From: Dyella sp. BiH032
GTDB lineage: Bacteria; Pseudomonadota; Gammaproteobacteria; Xanthomonadales; Rhodanobacteraceae
DNA: 64,000 bases
Assembly: GCF_031954525.1 (NCBI RefSeq)
Contig: NZ_CP134867.1
Location: forward strand, 3,348,001 to 3,412,000
Direction: 5' to 3'
Part shown: positions 16,442 to 24,709 of the stretch, piece after piece
How the letters are laid out: each line of letters opens with the position of its first letter
How positions within the stretch are numbered: position 1 is the stretch's first letter
Notes under the pieces: model-generated
The model's database searches: none
Told to the model about the DNA's origin: nothing
What the model saw: only the letters and a program-made list of their open reading frames with translations
Translations under genes and position numbers: made by a program

Positions 16442-17641
16442 ATGGCCACGCCGATCACCAACGTGCTGGACCTGCGCGAACTGGCGCGCCGCCGCGTGCC
16501 GCGCGCCTTCTTCGAGTATGCCGACCGCGGCGCATACGACGAGATGACCCTGCGCGGCAACCGCGCCGCGCTGGAGCGCCTCAAGTTCCGCCAGCGCGTA
16601 ATGATCGATGTGGACCAGCGTTCGCTGGCCACCACCGTGGTGGGCCAGCCGATCTCGATGCCGCTGGCCATCGCACCCACCGGCCTCACCGGCCTGCAAC
16701 ACGGCGCCGGTGAGATCCTCGGCGCCCGCGCCGCCCTCAAGGCCGGTATTCCGTTTTGCCTGAGCACCGTGTCGATCTGCTCGATCGAGCAGGTGCGGGA
16801 CGCGGTGAAAGCGCCGTTCTGGTTCCAGCTCTATGTGATGCGCGACCGCGGCTTCGCGCGCGACCTGATCCGCCGCGCGAAGGACGCCGGCTGCTCCGCG
16901 CTGATGCTCACTGCCGACCTCACCGTGCAGGGCCAGCGCCACCGCGAGATCAAGAACGGCCTCTCGGTGCCGCCCAAGGTCACTCTGCGCAACCTGTTCG
17001 ACATCATGAGCAAGCCGCGTTGGGCCTGGAGCATGCTGCACGCGCCGAGCCGCTCGTTCGGCAACCTGGCGGGCCGCATCGAGGGCACCGACAGCCTCAC
17101 CACCCTGGCGCAGTGGATCGCCAACCAGTTCGACCCGACCCTGAGCTGGAAGGACCTCGAATGGATCCGCGAGCTGTGGCCCGGCAAGCTGATCCTCAAG
17201 GGCATCATGGACGAGGAAGACGCGCGCCTCGCCGCGTCGCACGGCGTGGACGCCATCGTCGTCTCCAACCACGGCGGCCGCCAGCTCGATGGCGCGCCGG
17301 CGAGCATCGACGTGCTGCCCCGCATCGCCGACGCGGTCCGCGACGATCTCGAAGTACTGTTCGACGGCGGCATCCTCAGCGGCCAGGACGTGCTCAAGGC
17401 CCTCGCCTGCGGCGCCCGCGCCGGCCTGATCGGCAAGGCGTTCCTGTACGGGCTGGGCGCGATGGGCGAGGAAGGCGTGGCCCGCACCATCGAGATCATC
17501 CGCCGCGAACTGAGCGTGAGCATGGCGCTGACGGGACAGACGGACGTGCGCAAGATCGGCCGCGACGTGCTCTGGACGGAAGGAAGGACCGCGACGGGCA
17601 TCCCTCCCATTCCTTCCCTCGACCATCGGCTGCGGCCCTAA
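16442..17641 (+). CDS. lldD: FMN-dependent L-lactate dehydrogenase
   Basis: This 399-residue member of the FMN alpha-hydroxyacid dehydrogenase family oxidises L-lactate to pyruvate and passes electrons to the respiratory chain. Family motifs are RVPRAFFEYADRGAYDEMTL, PLAIAPTGLTGLQHG, and the catalytic His near 277 in VSNHGGRQLDGAPASIDVL. The FMN phosphate site is in DGGILSGQDVLKALACGA. The ATG at 16442 has an AGGAGAGG ribosome site. It closes the fucose operon, 14 bp after the dehydratase, and removes the L-lactate made by the FAH enzyme. The link to fucose is strong from position, although the same enzyme type is also a general lactate dehydrogenase. Confidence 0.92.
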   Translation: MATPITNVLDLRELARRRVPRAFFEYADRGAYDEMTLRGNRAALERLKFRQRVMIDVDQRSLATTVVGQPISMPLAIAPTGLTGLQHGAGEILGARAALKAGIPFCLSTVSICSIEQVRDAVKAPFWFQLYVMRDRGFARDLIRRAKDAGCSALMLTADLTVQGQRHREIKNGLSVPPKVTLRNLFDIMSKPRWAWSMLHAPSRSFGNLAGRIEGTDSLTTLAQWIANQFDPTLSWKDLEWIRELWPGKLILKGIMDEEDARLAASHGVDAIVVSNHGGRQLDGAPASIDVLPRIADAVRDDLEVLFDGGILSGQDVLKALACGARAGLIGKAFLYGLGAMGEEGVARTIEIIRRELSVSMALTGQTDVRKIGRDVLWTEGRTATGIPPIPSLDHRLRP

Positions 17642-17665
17642 GCAAGCCACCTGACAGGATCGGCA

Positions 17666-17698
17666 GAGCCGCCGCGGGCGAAGAGTCCGCTGCGGCTC
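17666..17698. terminator. hairpin between convergent lldD and HTH genes
   Basis: Arms GAGCCGC (17666-17672) and GCGGCTC (17692-17698) enclose a smaller inner hairpin. It lies in the 55-bp gap between two convergent genes and could work in both directions. It lacks a clear T-run. Confidence 0.4.
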
Positions 17699-18221
17699 AA
17701 GCCACCAGGGTCGTCCACGGCCTTGGGGATCTTCCGCGCAGCCGGCATTGCTCCTTGGCCACGTTGACCAGGTGCGCCACCCGCGCCACTTCCACGACGC
17801 CTCCGGGCAGTTCGTAGGTGCCACGCTCCTGCAGCCAGGCCAGTACGTCGGCCAGATGCCAGATCGAAGTGCTGCCTTCGTGGATCGGCGCCGGAAAGCT
17901 GGCCGGATACGCCAGCATCAGCTTACGCATGTTCTGCCGCGACATGCCCACGATATCGGCCACGTCGGTCAGGCCGACGAGATCGGGAGACATCTCGATC
18001 AGCCGCACCGCGGGCGCCGCACGGCGCACATCCTCCAGCGCGCTGCGCACCGCGTCCTCCGCACTCCCCGCCTCGCGGGTGAACTCCAGCGCCAGACGCC
18101 CTGGCTGGCCGATGCCAGCCAGGGCGTCTTCGCAGCCGGCCTCAGCCAGCCTCTCCAGGAGGTCGTCCATGTCGCCCTCGTCCTCGGCGAGCCGGTACTT
18201 GAGAGTGAAGGTGTACTCCAT
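17697..18221 (-). CDS. HTH DNA-binding protein, likely antitoxin of a HicAB-like pair
   Basis: This 174-residue cytoplasmic protein has two parts. The first 80 residues (YTFTLKYRLAEDEGDMDDL) form a small alpha/beta domain like those of HicB-type antitoxins. The C-terminal half (LVGLTDVADIVGMSRQNMRK) is an AlpA/MerR-like helix-turn-helix. It starts three bases after the stop of a small Cys-rich protein, so the two are one operon. A 16-bp perfect palindrome upstream of the pair is a probable site for autoregulation. The order toxin-then-antitoxin matches HicAB. The family is often annotated only as a DNA-binding protein, and the toxin-antitoxin reading is inference. Confidence 0.6.
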   Translation of the reverse strand: MEYTFTLKYRLAEDEGDMDDLLERLAEAGCEDALAGIGQPGRLALEFTREAGSAEDAVRSALEDVRRAAPAVRLIEMSPDLVGLTDVADIVGMSRQNMRKLMLAYPASFPAPIHEGSTSIWHLADVLAWLQERGTYELPGGVVEVARVAHLVNVAKEQCRLRGRSPRPWTTLVA

Positions 18222-18224
18222 GGG

Positions 18225-18527
18225 CTACTCCTCGGGGCAAAGCGTGTTCAGAAGGCGGTGAATGGCGCAGTGATCGATCACCCGCCGCAGCGCACGCGCA
18301 TGGTTGACCGGGCACTTGGGCGTGCTCCACACACTGGCGATGCAGAATTCGCCGCAGCGGCATGTGTCGTCGTTGTAGGGGCAGTAAATCTTTCCCCACG
18401 CGTGGCTTCCGCCGATCTCCACGCGCCATCCATGCCGCTCGAGATAACACAGGGCCTCTTCGATCTCTTCTTGGGTGCGCCGTCCGCCGCAAGACGGTCT
18501 CCACCATGCCGATGCCGAATGTGGTTG
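18225..18527 (-). CDS. small Cys-rich HicA-like protein, start unclear or frameshifted
   Basis: The open frame contains RRTQEEIEEALCYLERHGWR, then a GSHAWGK stretch and YCPYNDDTCRCGEFC, ending with NHARALRRVIDHC. The Gly-Trp plus Gly-Ser-His pattern recalls the RNA-binding HicA toxin fold. Four clustered Cys suggest a metal site. No ATG, GTG or TTG exists in frame before the conserved part: the first is a GTG at 18422, inside the domain. The only nearby upstream ATGs (for example 18532) are in another frame. Either a 1-base indel has broken the 5' end or translation starts at a rare codon. The boundaries given are those of the open frame. Confidence 0.5.
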   Translation of the reverse strand, partial: QPHSASAWWRPSCGGRRTQEEIEEALCYLERHGWRVEIGGSHAWGKIYCPYNDDTCRCGEFCIASVWSTPKCPVNHARALRRVIDHCAIHRLLNTLCPEE

Positions 18528-18539
18528 TCATATGACAAC
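18524..18539. promoter_or_regulatory. 16-bp perfect palindrome, candidate operator
   Basis: GTTGTCATATGACAAC is perfectly self-complementary and lies just upstream of the HicA-like frame. Such a site is expected for autorepression by the HTH partner. Confidence 0.55.
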
Positions 18540-18712
18540 TCATGCGCAAGGTTAGTGGTTTCCCGGATTCCGGGTATCGGCGCGCCCCTGCTTTTTGCGA
18601 AATTCGAAAGCTTTTTCGAAGGGGATCGGAAGCTTCGTTAGGAAATTGGAGCGGATACCGTGAGCGCCGAAAGTCAGCGAATGATCACCAAGACCATGGC
18701 TTCACCATCGGC

Positions 18713-19408
18713 TCAAACCGCATCCAGCCATGACACGCCGCTATCCAGAGGTGGTCCGTAGAGGAAATGCAATACGCGACGCCGCCCCTCTCCGCGCAGC
18801 TTGCCAGAGGCGTGGATGAGCAGTGGCCGCATGACTAGCACGCCGCCCTTGGGCACGGAGCATGGCACCCGCTTCGTCGACACGAGCTGCGATATCTTCG
18901 ACGCCGTCAGGCGTCCCATCGCGTGCGAGCCGGGCGTGACTTCGAGCGGCCCCGTAGCTTCGCCTCCGCTATCAAGTTGCAGACGCACGGCGACCAGCCT
19001 CTCGAGGACTTCTTGTGGCGGTTGCGCGAAAGTCACTCCTTCCTTGACGCACCACGCGGACCAGCCAGTAGCATTGACGCGCTCCCGGACCGGCACACTC
19101 AGGTCCTGATGCGGCGTTACTGACCAGTTCGTATCGAGGTCCTTGGTGAATAGGGTGCACTGCACAGCGCGTGCATCCTGAGGCAGCAAAGGCCGAATCG
19201 CCGGATGTGTTCGGAGGCTTCTGGCTACTTTCGCCACGCCCTCGATTCGCAACCAGCGTCACGAGCCTGGCCGGTGTGTTTCATGATTCGCCTCGATAAC
19301 GCCGATCAGCTCATTGCATCCAGCCTCCGGCATAACCTCCGGGAGAACCGTGTAGCCATCGGACTCAAAGGCTTTTTGAAACTCCCCAACGCTCCCTGCA
19401 GCACCCAT
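18713..19408 (-). pseudogene. phytanoyl-CoA dioxygenase (PhyH) family gene split by an in-frame TGA
   Basis: Two open frames in the same reading frame together make one PhyH-like protein of about 231 residues. The 5' part starts at ATG 19408 (site GGGAGG) and reads FQKAFESDGYTVLPEV. A TGA at 19259-19261 follows ETHRPGS. The frame then continues RWLRIEGVAKVARSLRTHP without a shift. The second part carries the iron-binding HxD of WSVTPHQDLSVPV and the distal His in LLIHASGK. Homologues normally have a continuous RRLL-type helix at the break. A CGA-to-TGA or TGG-to-TGA change is the simplest cause. Fe(II)/2-oxoglutarate hydroxylase activity would be lost unless the stop is read through or is a sequencing error. 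Confidence 0.75.
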
Positions 19409-19499
19409 TCCCCGCCTCCCTTCCTTACCCGTGCGCGCAGTACAGCAGGACAGGGGCGAGACGTCGATGGCCTCGTCAGTGCCATCCCTGGCATCCACC

Positions 19500-19814
19500 C
19501 TAAGGCCCCCAGTAATTGAAGGTGAAGATCACGCCTTCCGGCACGTGGAACGCGATGGGGCCGCCGCATTCGATGATGTGCCGGCCCGGCTCGACCGGGC
19601 CGGGTTCGCCGATCTTGTGGGGCCAGTCCCTGTCGTCGACGCGGATCGAGGGGCATTCGCCGCCGCCGTTGTCGGCCACGATCAGGTAGGTGCGGCCATC
19701 GACCGAAGGCACGCCTTCGCCGCGCAGAGGGTGATCGCTGCAGGCGGTCAGGCAAGCCTGACCGACGAAAAGCAGGCTGACGAGGAAGGACAGACGCCGC
19801 AAACGAGCCTCCAT
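19500..19814 (-). CDS. small lipoprotein, unknown function
   Basis: This 104-residue protein has a lipoprotein signal (SFLVSLLFVGQACLTAC, lipobox LTAC). The mature part of about 80 residues contains LIVADNGGGECPSIRVDDRD and ends FHVPEGVIFTFNYWGP. The ending looks like a beta-sandwich edge. I recognise no catalytic motif. It lies 91 bp upstream of the broken PhyH gene on the same strand and may share its transcript. Confidence 0.65.
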   Translation of the reverse strand: MEARLRRLSFLVSLLFVGQACLTACSDHPLRGEGVPSVDGRTYLIVADNGGGECPSIRVDDRDWPHKIGEPGPVEPGRHIIECGGPIAFHVPEGVIFTFNYWGP

Positions 19815-20073
19815 CGGTACGCTGATGGTGCTTGCGACTTTTACGGATGGCGAGAGACGGCGCGGTGAAAAGGATGTCGCGACGCAGTCACGGCGAACGC
19901 GTCCATGCGTTCTTCACGCCATGGCCCGGCGCCGCGCGCTTTCTCTCCGCGTGTCCATCGCCCCGCAGTGCCCGGGCGCGCCGGGAGAACGGGAAGCTGT
20001 ACGGGCGAGCCGCTTGGTCGGCCCGCCCGCCATCCGCAACGCGCACGGCCGACCGTTCAAAGACGACGCTTCC
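19815..20073. other. 259 bp between genes, nothing recognised
   Basis: Short open frames here are high-GC shadows. I see no hairpin with a T-run, no RNA gene and no clear promoter. Confidence 0.5.
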
Positions 20074-22848
20074 TCAATGCCACGCCAGATGCACCTCATC
20101 GCGCACCGAGCGCGCCGGTATCACGGCCGTCGCCACGCCTTCCTTCCCATCCCAGCGCCAGGCCGGTCCGGGCTTGCCGTCGATGGCCAGCGCACCGGGC
20201 TTTTTCTGAGCATGGAAACGCAGCTCGTAGGCGCGACGCTGCACTTGCCCTTCGAAGTCGCCCTTGGCCGCTTCGATCACAAGCTCATGGCCGCCATCGC
20301 TGCCGGTGTGGTGGTGCATCGGCGTGAGCGCGTAACGGCCCTTGCCGTAGTCCAGCGAGAGGCCGTCGTCCTCGTAAAGCTCGAAGTTGCCGTCGCCTTC
20401 GCCGAAGACGTGAAGGATCAGCGTATCCAGCGGCTTCGCATCCGAGTACTCGCTCGGCGGCTGCATCGGCACGATCGCGCCGGCGCGCGCGAACACTGGC
20501 ATGTCGTCGACCGCATAGCGCGCGTTGAAGGTGGTGCCGCCCTGGTAGCGCTTCCCATGGAAGAAGTCGACCCACTGTCCCGGCGGAAGATAGACCGTGC
20601 GCTGGCCACTGGCATCGAGCACAGGCGCGACCAGCAGGTCGTCGCCGAAGAAATATTCGTAAGGTTGCTTGTAGGCCTCATCCAATGCCGGATGCTGCAG
20701 ATACAGCGGCCGCAGCAGCGGCATTGAATCGCGGTGCGCCACCCACGCGTACGTATAGATGTACGGAATGAGCTGGGTGCGCAGGGTGAAGTACTTGCGC
20801 ATGAGCGCCATGCCCTTGTCGCCGTAGACCCAAGGCATGCGGGTGTTGCCCTCGCGCGGATTGGCATGCGCGCTATGCATGCGCAGGAGCGGGCTGAAAG
20901 CGCCAAACTGGATCCAGCGCGCATACAGGTCGAAGTCGATCTTCGCACCGTGGAAACCGCCGATATCGTGGCTGATGTACGGCACCAGCACGTTCCCGCC
21001 GCGCGCGGTAAAGGCTACTTCGTAGGCCAGCACTGGCCACTCCGAATACGTGTCGCCGGTAAAGAAACCCGGATAGCGCTGGCTGCCCCAATCGCCGTAA
21101 CGGCCGAGAATGAAGCCGCGCTTGCCGGTGGCCTGCTCGGTGAAGTCGTAGAACACTTTATTGGTCCAGAACTGCGCGTCGAGGCCGGGCATGCGCGTGG
21201 CCCCGCCACCGCCGTCGACCCACCACGAGTCGACGCCCTGGCGCATCAGCGGCTCGTGCAGCTGGCGCATGAAAATGTCCGCCTGCTTCTGGTCGGAGAG
21301 ATCGAAGGCGATCCGCTCCAGCGGGCGGACATCGCGGATCGCCACCGGGCCGCGCAGCAATCCGCCGCCGGCACGGCCGGGCTCGACGCGCAGCGCAATG
21401 TGATTGACCTCGCCGGCCTTGGCGGCCGAAGCGATGTCGGTATAGGTGAGCCGCTGCGGCCACTGGATGCTGCTGTGCTGCAGCTCCTTGCCGTTGACGA
21501 ACACGCGGTAGTTCTCGTCCACCTCGCCCAGCACCAGGTAGAGGGACGCCGGCAGATTCGCCGGCAACGGCACTTCCGCGCGATACCAGGCCACGCCCCG
21601 GTAACTGGCATATCCCTGTGCCTGCCAGGAACGGTCGGCCTTGACAGTCTTCCAGCGGCGGGCATCGAAATCCGGTGCGTACCACTGGGCCTCGACGCCG
21701 CGGTCGCGCGGATCGGTAGCGAATGTCCACTGGTAGGAGAGGTCGATGTCGATCGCCGGTTTGGACTGCGGCGGCTTGCCCAGGGCATCGAGCACGGCCG
21801 GCGCATGGCTGTCGTCGAAGGAGAGGATGCTCTCCTCGGTATGGGCATAGCCGGGGTGATCGTTGAGGCTCAGCTTCACGCCGCGCGCATGCAGCCAGGT
21901 GAGGAAACGGTCGGGCTGTGGAATCAGTGGGCTCCAGTCATAACCGCCATCCCAGCCGTAGTTGTGCCAGGCGAAATCGAGCACCAGCGTGTCGAACGGA
22001 ATGCGCGCGTTGCGCAGCCGCGTGACCTCGTCCTCCAGCATCTTCTGGTTGTAGCGCTGGAAGGCGGGCTGCCTGGCCTCCGCGGTGCCGGGGAAATACT
22101 CGAAGTTGAAATCGGTGATCCAGGGGCCGAACACGTAGCGGGGGACCATCGGAATCCGGCCGCTGAGCTGGGCGTAATCCCCCAATACCTTGCGGTAGTC
22201 ATCGCCATAAGCGAACAGGTACCAGTCCTGCCCGCCGCGCTCCTTGCGCGGTTCGATCCAGCGCGCAGCGTTGTTCCACAACGGCGTCGTGCTGTCGTCG
22301 ACGAAGGCGTAGCCGCTGCGGCTGAGCAGGCCGGGCTTGGCCTTTTCCAGCTTCACCTCGATGCCGGGGATCACATCGTTCACCGGGCTATCGAGGGGAT
22401 TGCCGGTGAGATTGACCTTGCTGACGTTGTCCAGCGAGTACGTCAGACCGCCGAGGTTCTGCGCATCCTCCGCACCCGGGCGCCACTCGCCCGGCCTGCC
22501 CGCGGTCCAGGCGACCTTGAGGTTGTCCGCGTTGAAAGGACCGGAGTTCAGCCGATAACGCAGGCTCATGGCGTCCGTGCTGGCCACCAGCCAGCCGTTC
22601 TCTCGCGAGACGTGCACGGTCACCGGCGCCCAGTCGCGCTTCTGCACCACCGCGGTGGGCACGTCCACGAAGCTGCCGCCGGGCGAATACTCCATGCGAA
22701 CCAGGTTCGGCGTGAGGAAGGAGAAGCGCGCGTGATCCGCCACGACCACCGCCTGGTTCGGCTTTACTGCCGGCCCCGTGCAACCAGCGAGCCAGAACAC
22801 GGCCAGCACGACCGGACCGCCCAGCCACCAACGACCGCGAAGATGCAT
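20074..22848 (-). CDS. GH31 family glycosidase lipoprotein with inserted sugar-binding-like domain
   Basis: This lipoprotein of about 924 residues has lipobox LAGC with Cys23. An N-terminal beta-sandwich (FSFLTPNLVRMEYSPGGSF) precedes the GH31 barrel (YVFGPWITDFNFEYFPGT, DTLVLDFAWHNYGWDGGYDW). Between about residues 365 and 515 the barrel is interrupted by a jelly-roll-like insert with WYRAEVPLPANLPASLYLVL and ENYRVFVNGKEL. The barrel resumes with GVDSWWVDGGGG (nucleophile Asp near 544) and FFTGDTYSEW (acid/base Asp near 600). It ends with C-terminal sandwiches typical of GH31. The family includes alpha-glucosidases, alpha-xylosidases and alpha-galactosidases; I cannot assign specificity. The ATG at 22848 was chosen because it gives the lipoprotein signal. 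Confidence 0.88.
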   Translation of the reverse strand: MHLRGRWWLGGPVVLAVFWLAGCTGPAVKPNQAVVVADHARFSFLTPNLVRMEYSPGGSFVDVPTAVVQKRDWAPVTVHVSRENGWLVASTDAMSLRYRLNSGPFNADNLKVAWTAGRPGEWRPGAEDAQNLGGLTYSLDNVSKVNLTGNPLDSPVNDVIPGIEVKLEKAKPGLLSRSGYAFVDDSTTPLWNNAARWIEPRKERGGQDWYLFAYGDDYRKVLGDYAQLSGRIPMVPRYVFGPWITDFNFEYFPGTAEARQPAFQRYNQKMLEDEVTRLRNARIPFDTLVLDFAWHNYGWDGGYDWSPLIPQPDRFLTWLHARGVKLSLNDHPGYAHTEESILSFDDSHAPAVLDALGKPPQSKPAIDIDLSYQWTFATDPRDRGVEAQWYAPDFDARRWKTVKADRSWQAQGYASYRGVAWYRAEVPLPANLPASLYLVLGEVDENYRVFVNGKELQHSSIQWPQRLTYTDIASAAKAGEVNHIALRVEPGRAGGGLLRGPVAIRDVRPLERIAFDLSDQKQADIFMRQLHEPLMRQGVDSWWVDGGGGATRMPGLDAQFWTNKVFYDFTEQATGKRGFILGRYGDWGSQRYPGFFTGDTYSEWPVLAYEVAFTARGGNVLVPYISHDIGGFHGAKIDFDLYARWIQFGAFSPLLRMHSAHANPREGNTRMPWVYGDKGMALMRKYFTLRTQLIPYIYTYAWVAHRDSMPLLRPLYLQHPALDEAYKQPYEYFFGDDLLVAPVLDASGQRTVYLPPGQWVDFFHGKRYQGGTTFNARYAVDDMPVFARAGAIVPMQPPSEYSDAKPLDTLILHVFGEGDGNFELYEDDGLSLDYGKGRYALTPMHHHTGSDGGHELVIEAAKGDFEGQVQRRAYELRFHAQKKPGALAIDGKPGPAWRWDGKEGVATAVIPARSVRDEVHLAWH

Positions 22849-23293
22849 GCCCCCCCCTTTTCTCGTCAGAGCGCGGGCCGCGCCGGCGGCGTCACCCGCG
22901 TAGGCAGGGGCCGGGCGCGATCGCACGCGTGGATGCTCGCGGAAGCTAACGCAACGCCTTGCGCGTGGGGAGGTGGAAAAACGGACACACGTCTCCTTTT
23001 TGGGGGTGCGTCGTTTTTTTCCGGAACGGCTATCGCCGGCGCGTCAGGCCCCTCTCTTGCGAAAAACCACTCTTCCTCTCGTGTAAGACCGGTACGTGCA
23101 GCGGAATCGCGGTATCCAAGCCCCCTTCCGCACGGATAAAAAAAGCCCCCGAGAAAAACTCTCGGGGGCTTCGGACTACCACAGGAACATACCCAAATGC
23201 CCGGTGCCTCGATGGTGCCGCCCTGAGCACCGGACCCGCACAGGATGCTCGAAGGCCTCATGCCATGCCATGCGGCGAACTCCGATTGCGTGC
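22849..23293. other. 445 bp gap holding a minus-strand terminator
   Basis: This gap separates the GH31 gene from the next gene on the same strand. It contains the terminator at 23137-23170. The 22849-23130 part should hold the GH31 promoter, but I cannot point to convincing -35/-10 boxes. Confidence 0.5.
23137..23170 (-). terminator. rho-independent terminator of the 23.3-24.1 kb gene
   Basis: Arms AGCCCCCGAG (23144-23153) and CTCGGGGGCT (23161-23170) form a 10-bp stem with a 7-base loop. Seven As at 23137-23143 become a T-run when read on the minus strand. Confidence 0.9.
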
Positions 23294-24073
23294 TCAGAAA
23301 TCGATCGTCGTCAGGCTGGAAGACGGTGGATCGGCCGGACCCACCCAATGATCGGCGGCATGGCCCGACGCGCGCGCTGAGGAAACGAGACGATCGCGCA
23401 CGTCCCGCGCCGACTGCTCATCGAGCCGGACCATCGGGCTCGATGCAACGTCAAGCACCGACGTGATACGGCTGCCATCGGCGAAATGCACCAGCACCTG
23501 GATGACCGGACTCCTGGCCTGGTCGGACGACTGCAGGAATCCCAGGCTGCGCCGGGTCGAGCCGATGTCTACCGGAATGCGACGCAGCATGTCCGACTGT
23601 AGATAGGTCTCGAGGAAACGGCGCTGCTGGGGATCGTCGAGCACGTCCCGGACAGTGACGGCGGGCATCGGATAATCGAGAACCGGCAGCGCCCGGTCCA
23701 GGTAATCCGGCGCCGCCCCGGCCGGGTCGACGATGCGCAACGCATAGGCCTTCTTCCATCCCGCCGGCGCAGTGTCATGGAAACGCACCAGTTGCATGAA
23801 GGCGGACGCGATGACGGGATCCGTCCGCCGACGGCGAACATCATAGGGCTCCACCTGCCCCCAGCTGCGCGCCACACCGTACTTGCGCAGGGTACGGGTG
23901 TTCAGATCGCCCACATAGACCTCTGTCCACTCGGCCGAGTGATCGGTGCGGGCGAGCATGGCCCGTTCCTGCTCGGGGCTACATCCGTCGCACCAGTAAA
24001 GGTCCGCGGGCGCCGCCGATACGGACGCGAACAGGCACGCTCCAAGGGCCATACCCAGAAGCCGGCCGACCAT
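23294..24073 (-). CDS. secreted protein of unknown function
   Basis: This 259-residue protein has a signal peptide MVGRLLGMALGACLFASVSA. The ATG at 24073 has a strong AGGAGGAG ribosome site. An early DLYWCDGCSPEQERAML has a Cys-x-x-Cys pair like that found in small periplasmic proteins. The rest (EVYVGDLNTRTLRKYGV, VIQVLVHFADGSRITSVLDV) shows no enzyme signature I know. It is a single-gene unit, with its own terminator downstream and a putative small RNA locus upstream. Confidence 0.75.
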   Translation of the reverse strand: MVGRLLGMALGACLFASVSAAPADLYWCDGCSPEQERAMLARTDHSAEWTEVYVGDLNTRTLRKYGVARSWGQVEPYDVRRRRTDPVIASAFMQLVRFHDTAPAGWKKAYALRIVDPAGAAPDYLDRALPVLDYPMPAVTVRDVLDDPQQRRFLETYLQSDMLRRIPVDIGSTRRSLGFLQSSDQARSPVIQVLVHFADGSRITSVLDVASSPMVRLDEQSARDVRDRLVSSARASGHAADHWVGPADPPSSSLTTIDF

Positions 24074-24250
24074 GATGTCTCCTCCTAGCTGTTTGCCTAC
24101 AACGCGCTTCCCGCCTGCCGACATAAACATCGGCCAGGCCTGAAGGCGAAACAATCGGCGCAATCCAAAACGCTAGGAAGCAGACATACAATCGTATGCG
24201 TTTCGGCTCTGGCGAACGCACGAAATATCGCTAAATCGACCACAGCAGGC

Positions 24251-24278
24251 GAAAAAAAAGGCCCCCATTGCGGGGGCC
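24251..24278 (-). terminator. rho-independent terminator of small RNA copy 1
   Basis: A 7-bp G/C stem with loop ATTGC is followed, on the minus strand, by eight Ts. Confidence 0.85.
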
Positions 24279-24367
24279 GGGTGTGCACTGGAGAGAGCGT
24301 GCGCCGGCTCGTCGTTCGGGGGAGGAGGAGGGGGATGGAACCCGACTCGCCGGCGACGCATAGATTG
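24252..24367 (-). ncRNA. putative C-rich-loop small RNA, copy 1
   Basis: Read on the minus strand, the element begins with CAATCTAT (24360-24367). A long hairpin follows (arms 24349-24355 and 24302-24308, extended by four more pairs) whose loop is a run of C and T including CCTCCTCC, perfectly complementary to a Shine-Dalgarno sequence. After a pyrimidine-rich linker comes a terminator (stem GGCCCCC/GGGGGCC, 24260-24278) and eight Ts (24252-24259). Copy 2, 270 bp away, conserves the stems while loop lengths differ by frame-breaking amounts, which argues for RNA rather than peptide. Similarity extends about 40 bp upstream of the 5' box, so a promoter or longer 5' end is probably there. The overall design resembles sX13-type RNAs of Xanthomonas. 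Confidence 0.6.
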
Positions 24368-24518
24368 TTCGATGGTCACGATTCGCTCCATGGGGGAATT
24401 CCGATTCATCGAAGAAGTTTTAGCTCCGTGCTTTGCCAATATCTTCGTCTGGCTCTGATCAGCCGTTGCTTTGGTTCCTCCAGCGCGACCCCTGCGTACA
24501 AGACGCCGCCTCGTAGGT

Positions 24519-24550
24519 AAGAAAAAGAAAAGGCCCCCATTGCGGGGGCC
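24519..24550 (-). terminator. rho-independent terminator of small RNA copy 2
   Basis: The stem GGCCCCC/GGGGGCC with loop ATTGC is identical to copy 1 and is followed on the minus strand by TTTTCTTTTTC. Confidence 0.8.
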
Positions 24551-24635
24551 GGAGTGCACAAGGAAGAGACACTGCGCCGGCTCGTCGTTCGAGGAGGGAG
24601 GGGGGAGTTCCGACTCGCCGGCGAGGCATAGATTG
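24519..24635 (-). ncRNA. putative C-rich-loop small RNA, copy 2
   Basis: This has the same architecture as copy 1. CAATCTAT lies at 24628-24635 and the hairpin arms at 24617-24623 and 24575-24581. The loop is rich in CCCTCC, and a TCTCTTCC linker follows. An identical terminator stem lies at 24532-24550, with a T-rich tail (24519-24531) interrupted by two Cs. The 40 bp upstream are also conserved with copy 1 (AATCGGAATT, CATGGAG). A short frame that is open in copy 1 hits TGA after two codons here, again favouring RNA. Confidence 0.6.
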
Positions 24636-24709
24636 CTCGATCGATACGGATCACTCCATGAGTAAATTCCGATTTAATAAAACAACTTCTATCGCTCTGT
24701 GACGTCACC

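Noticed and set aside
19259..19261. TGA in the PhyH gene as a selenocysteine codon
   Set aside because: No SECIS-like hairpin follows, PhyH enzymes do not use selenocysteine, and a point mutation or sequencing error is simpler.
24251..24407. A short proline-rich peptide gene in small RNA copy 1 (starting MERIVTIEQSMRRRRVG)
   Set aside because: In copy 2 the same frame stops after two codons and the loop length change breaks the frame, while the stems are kept; RNA fits better.
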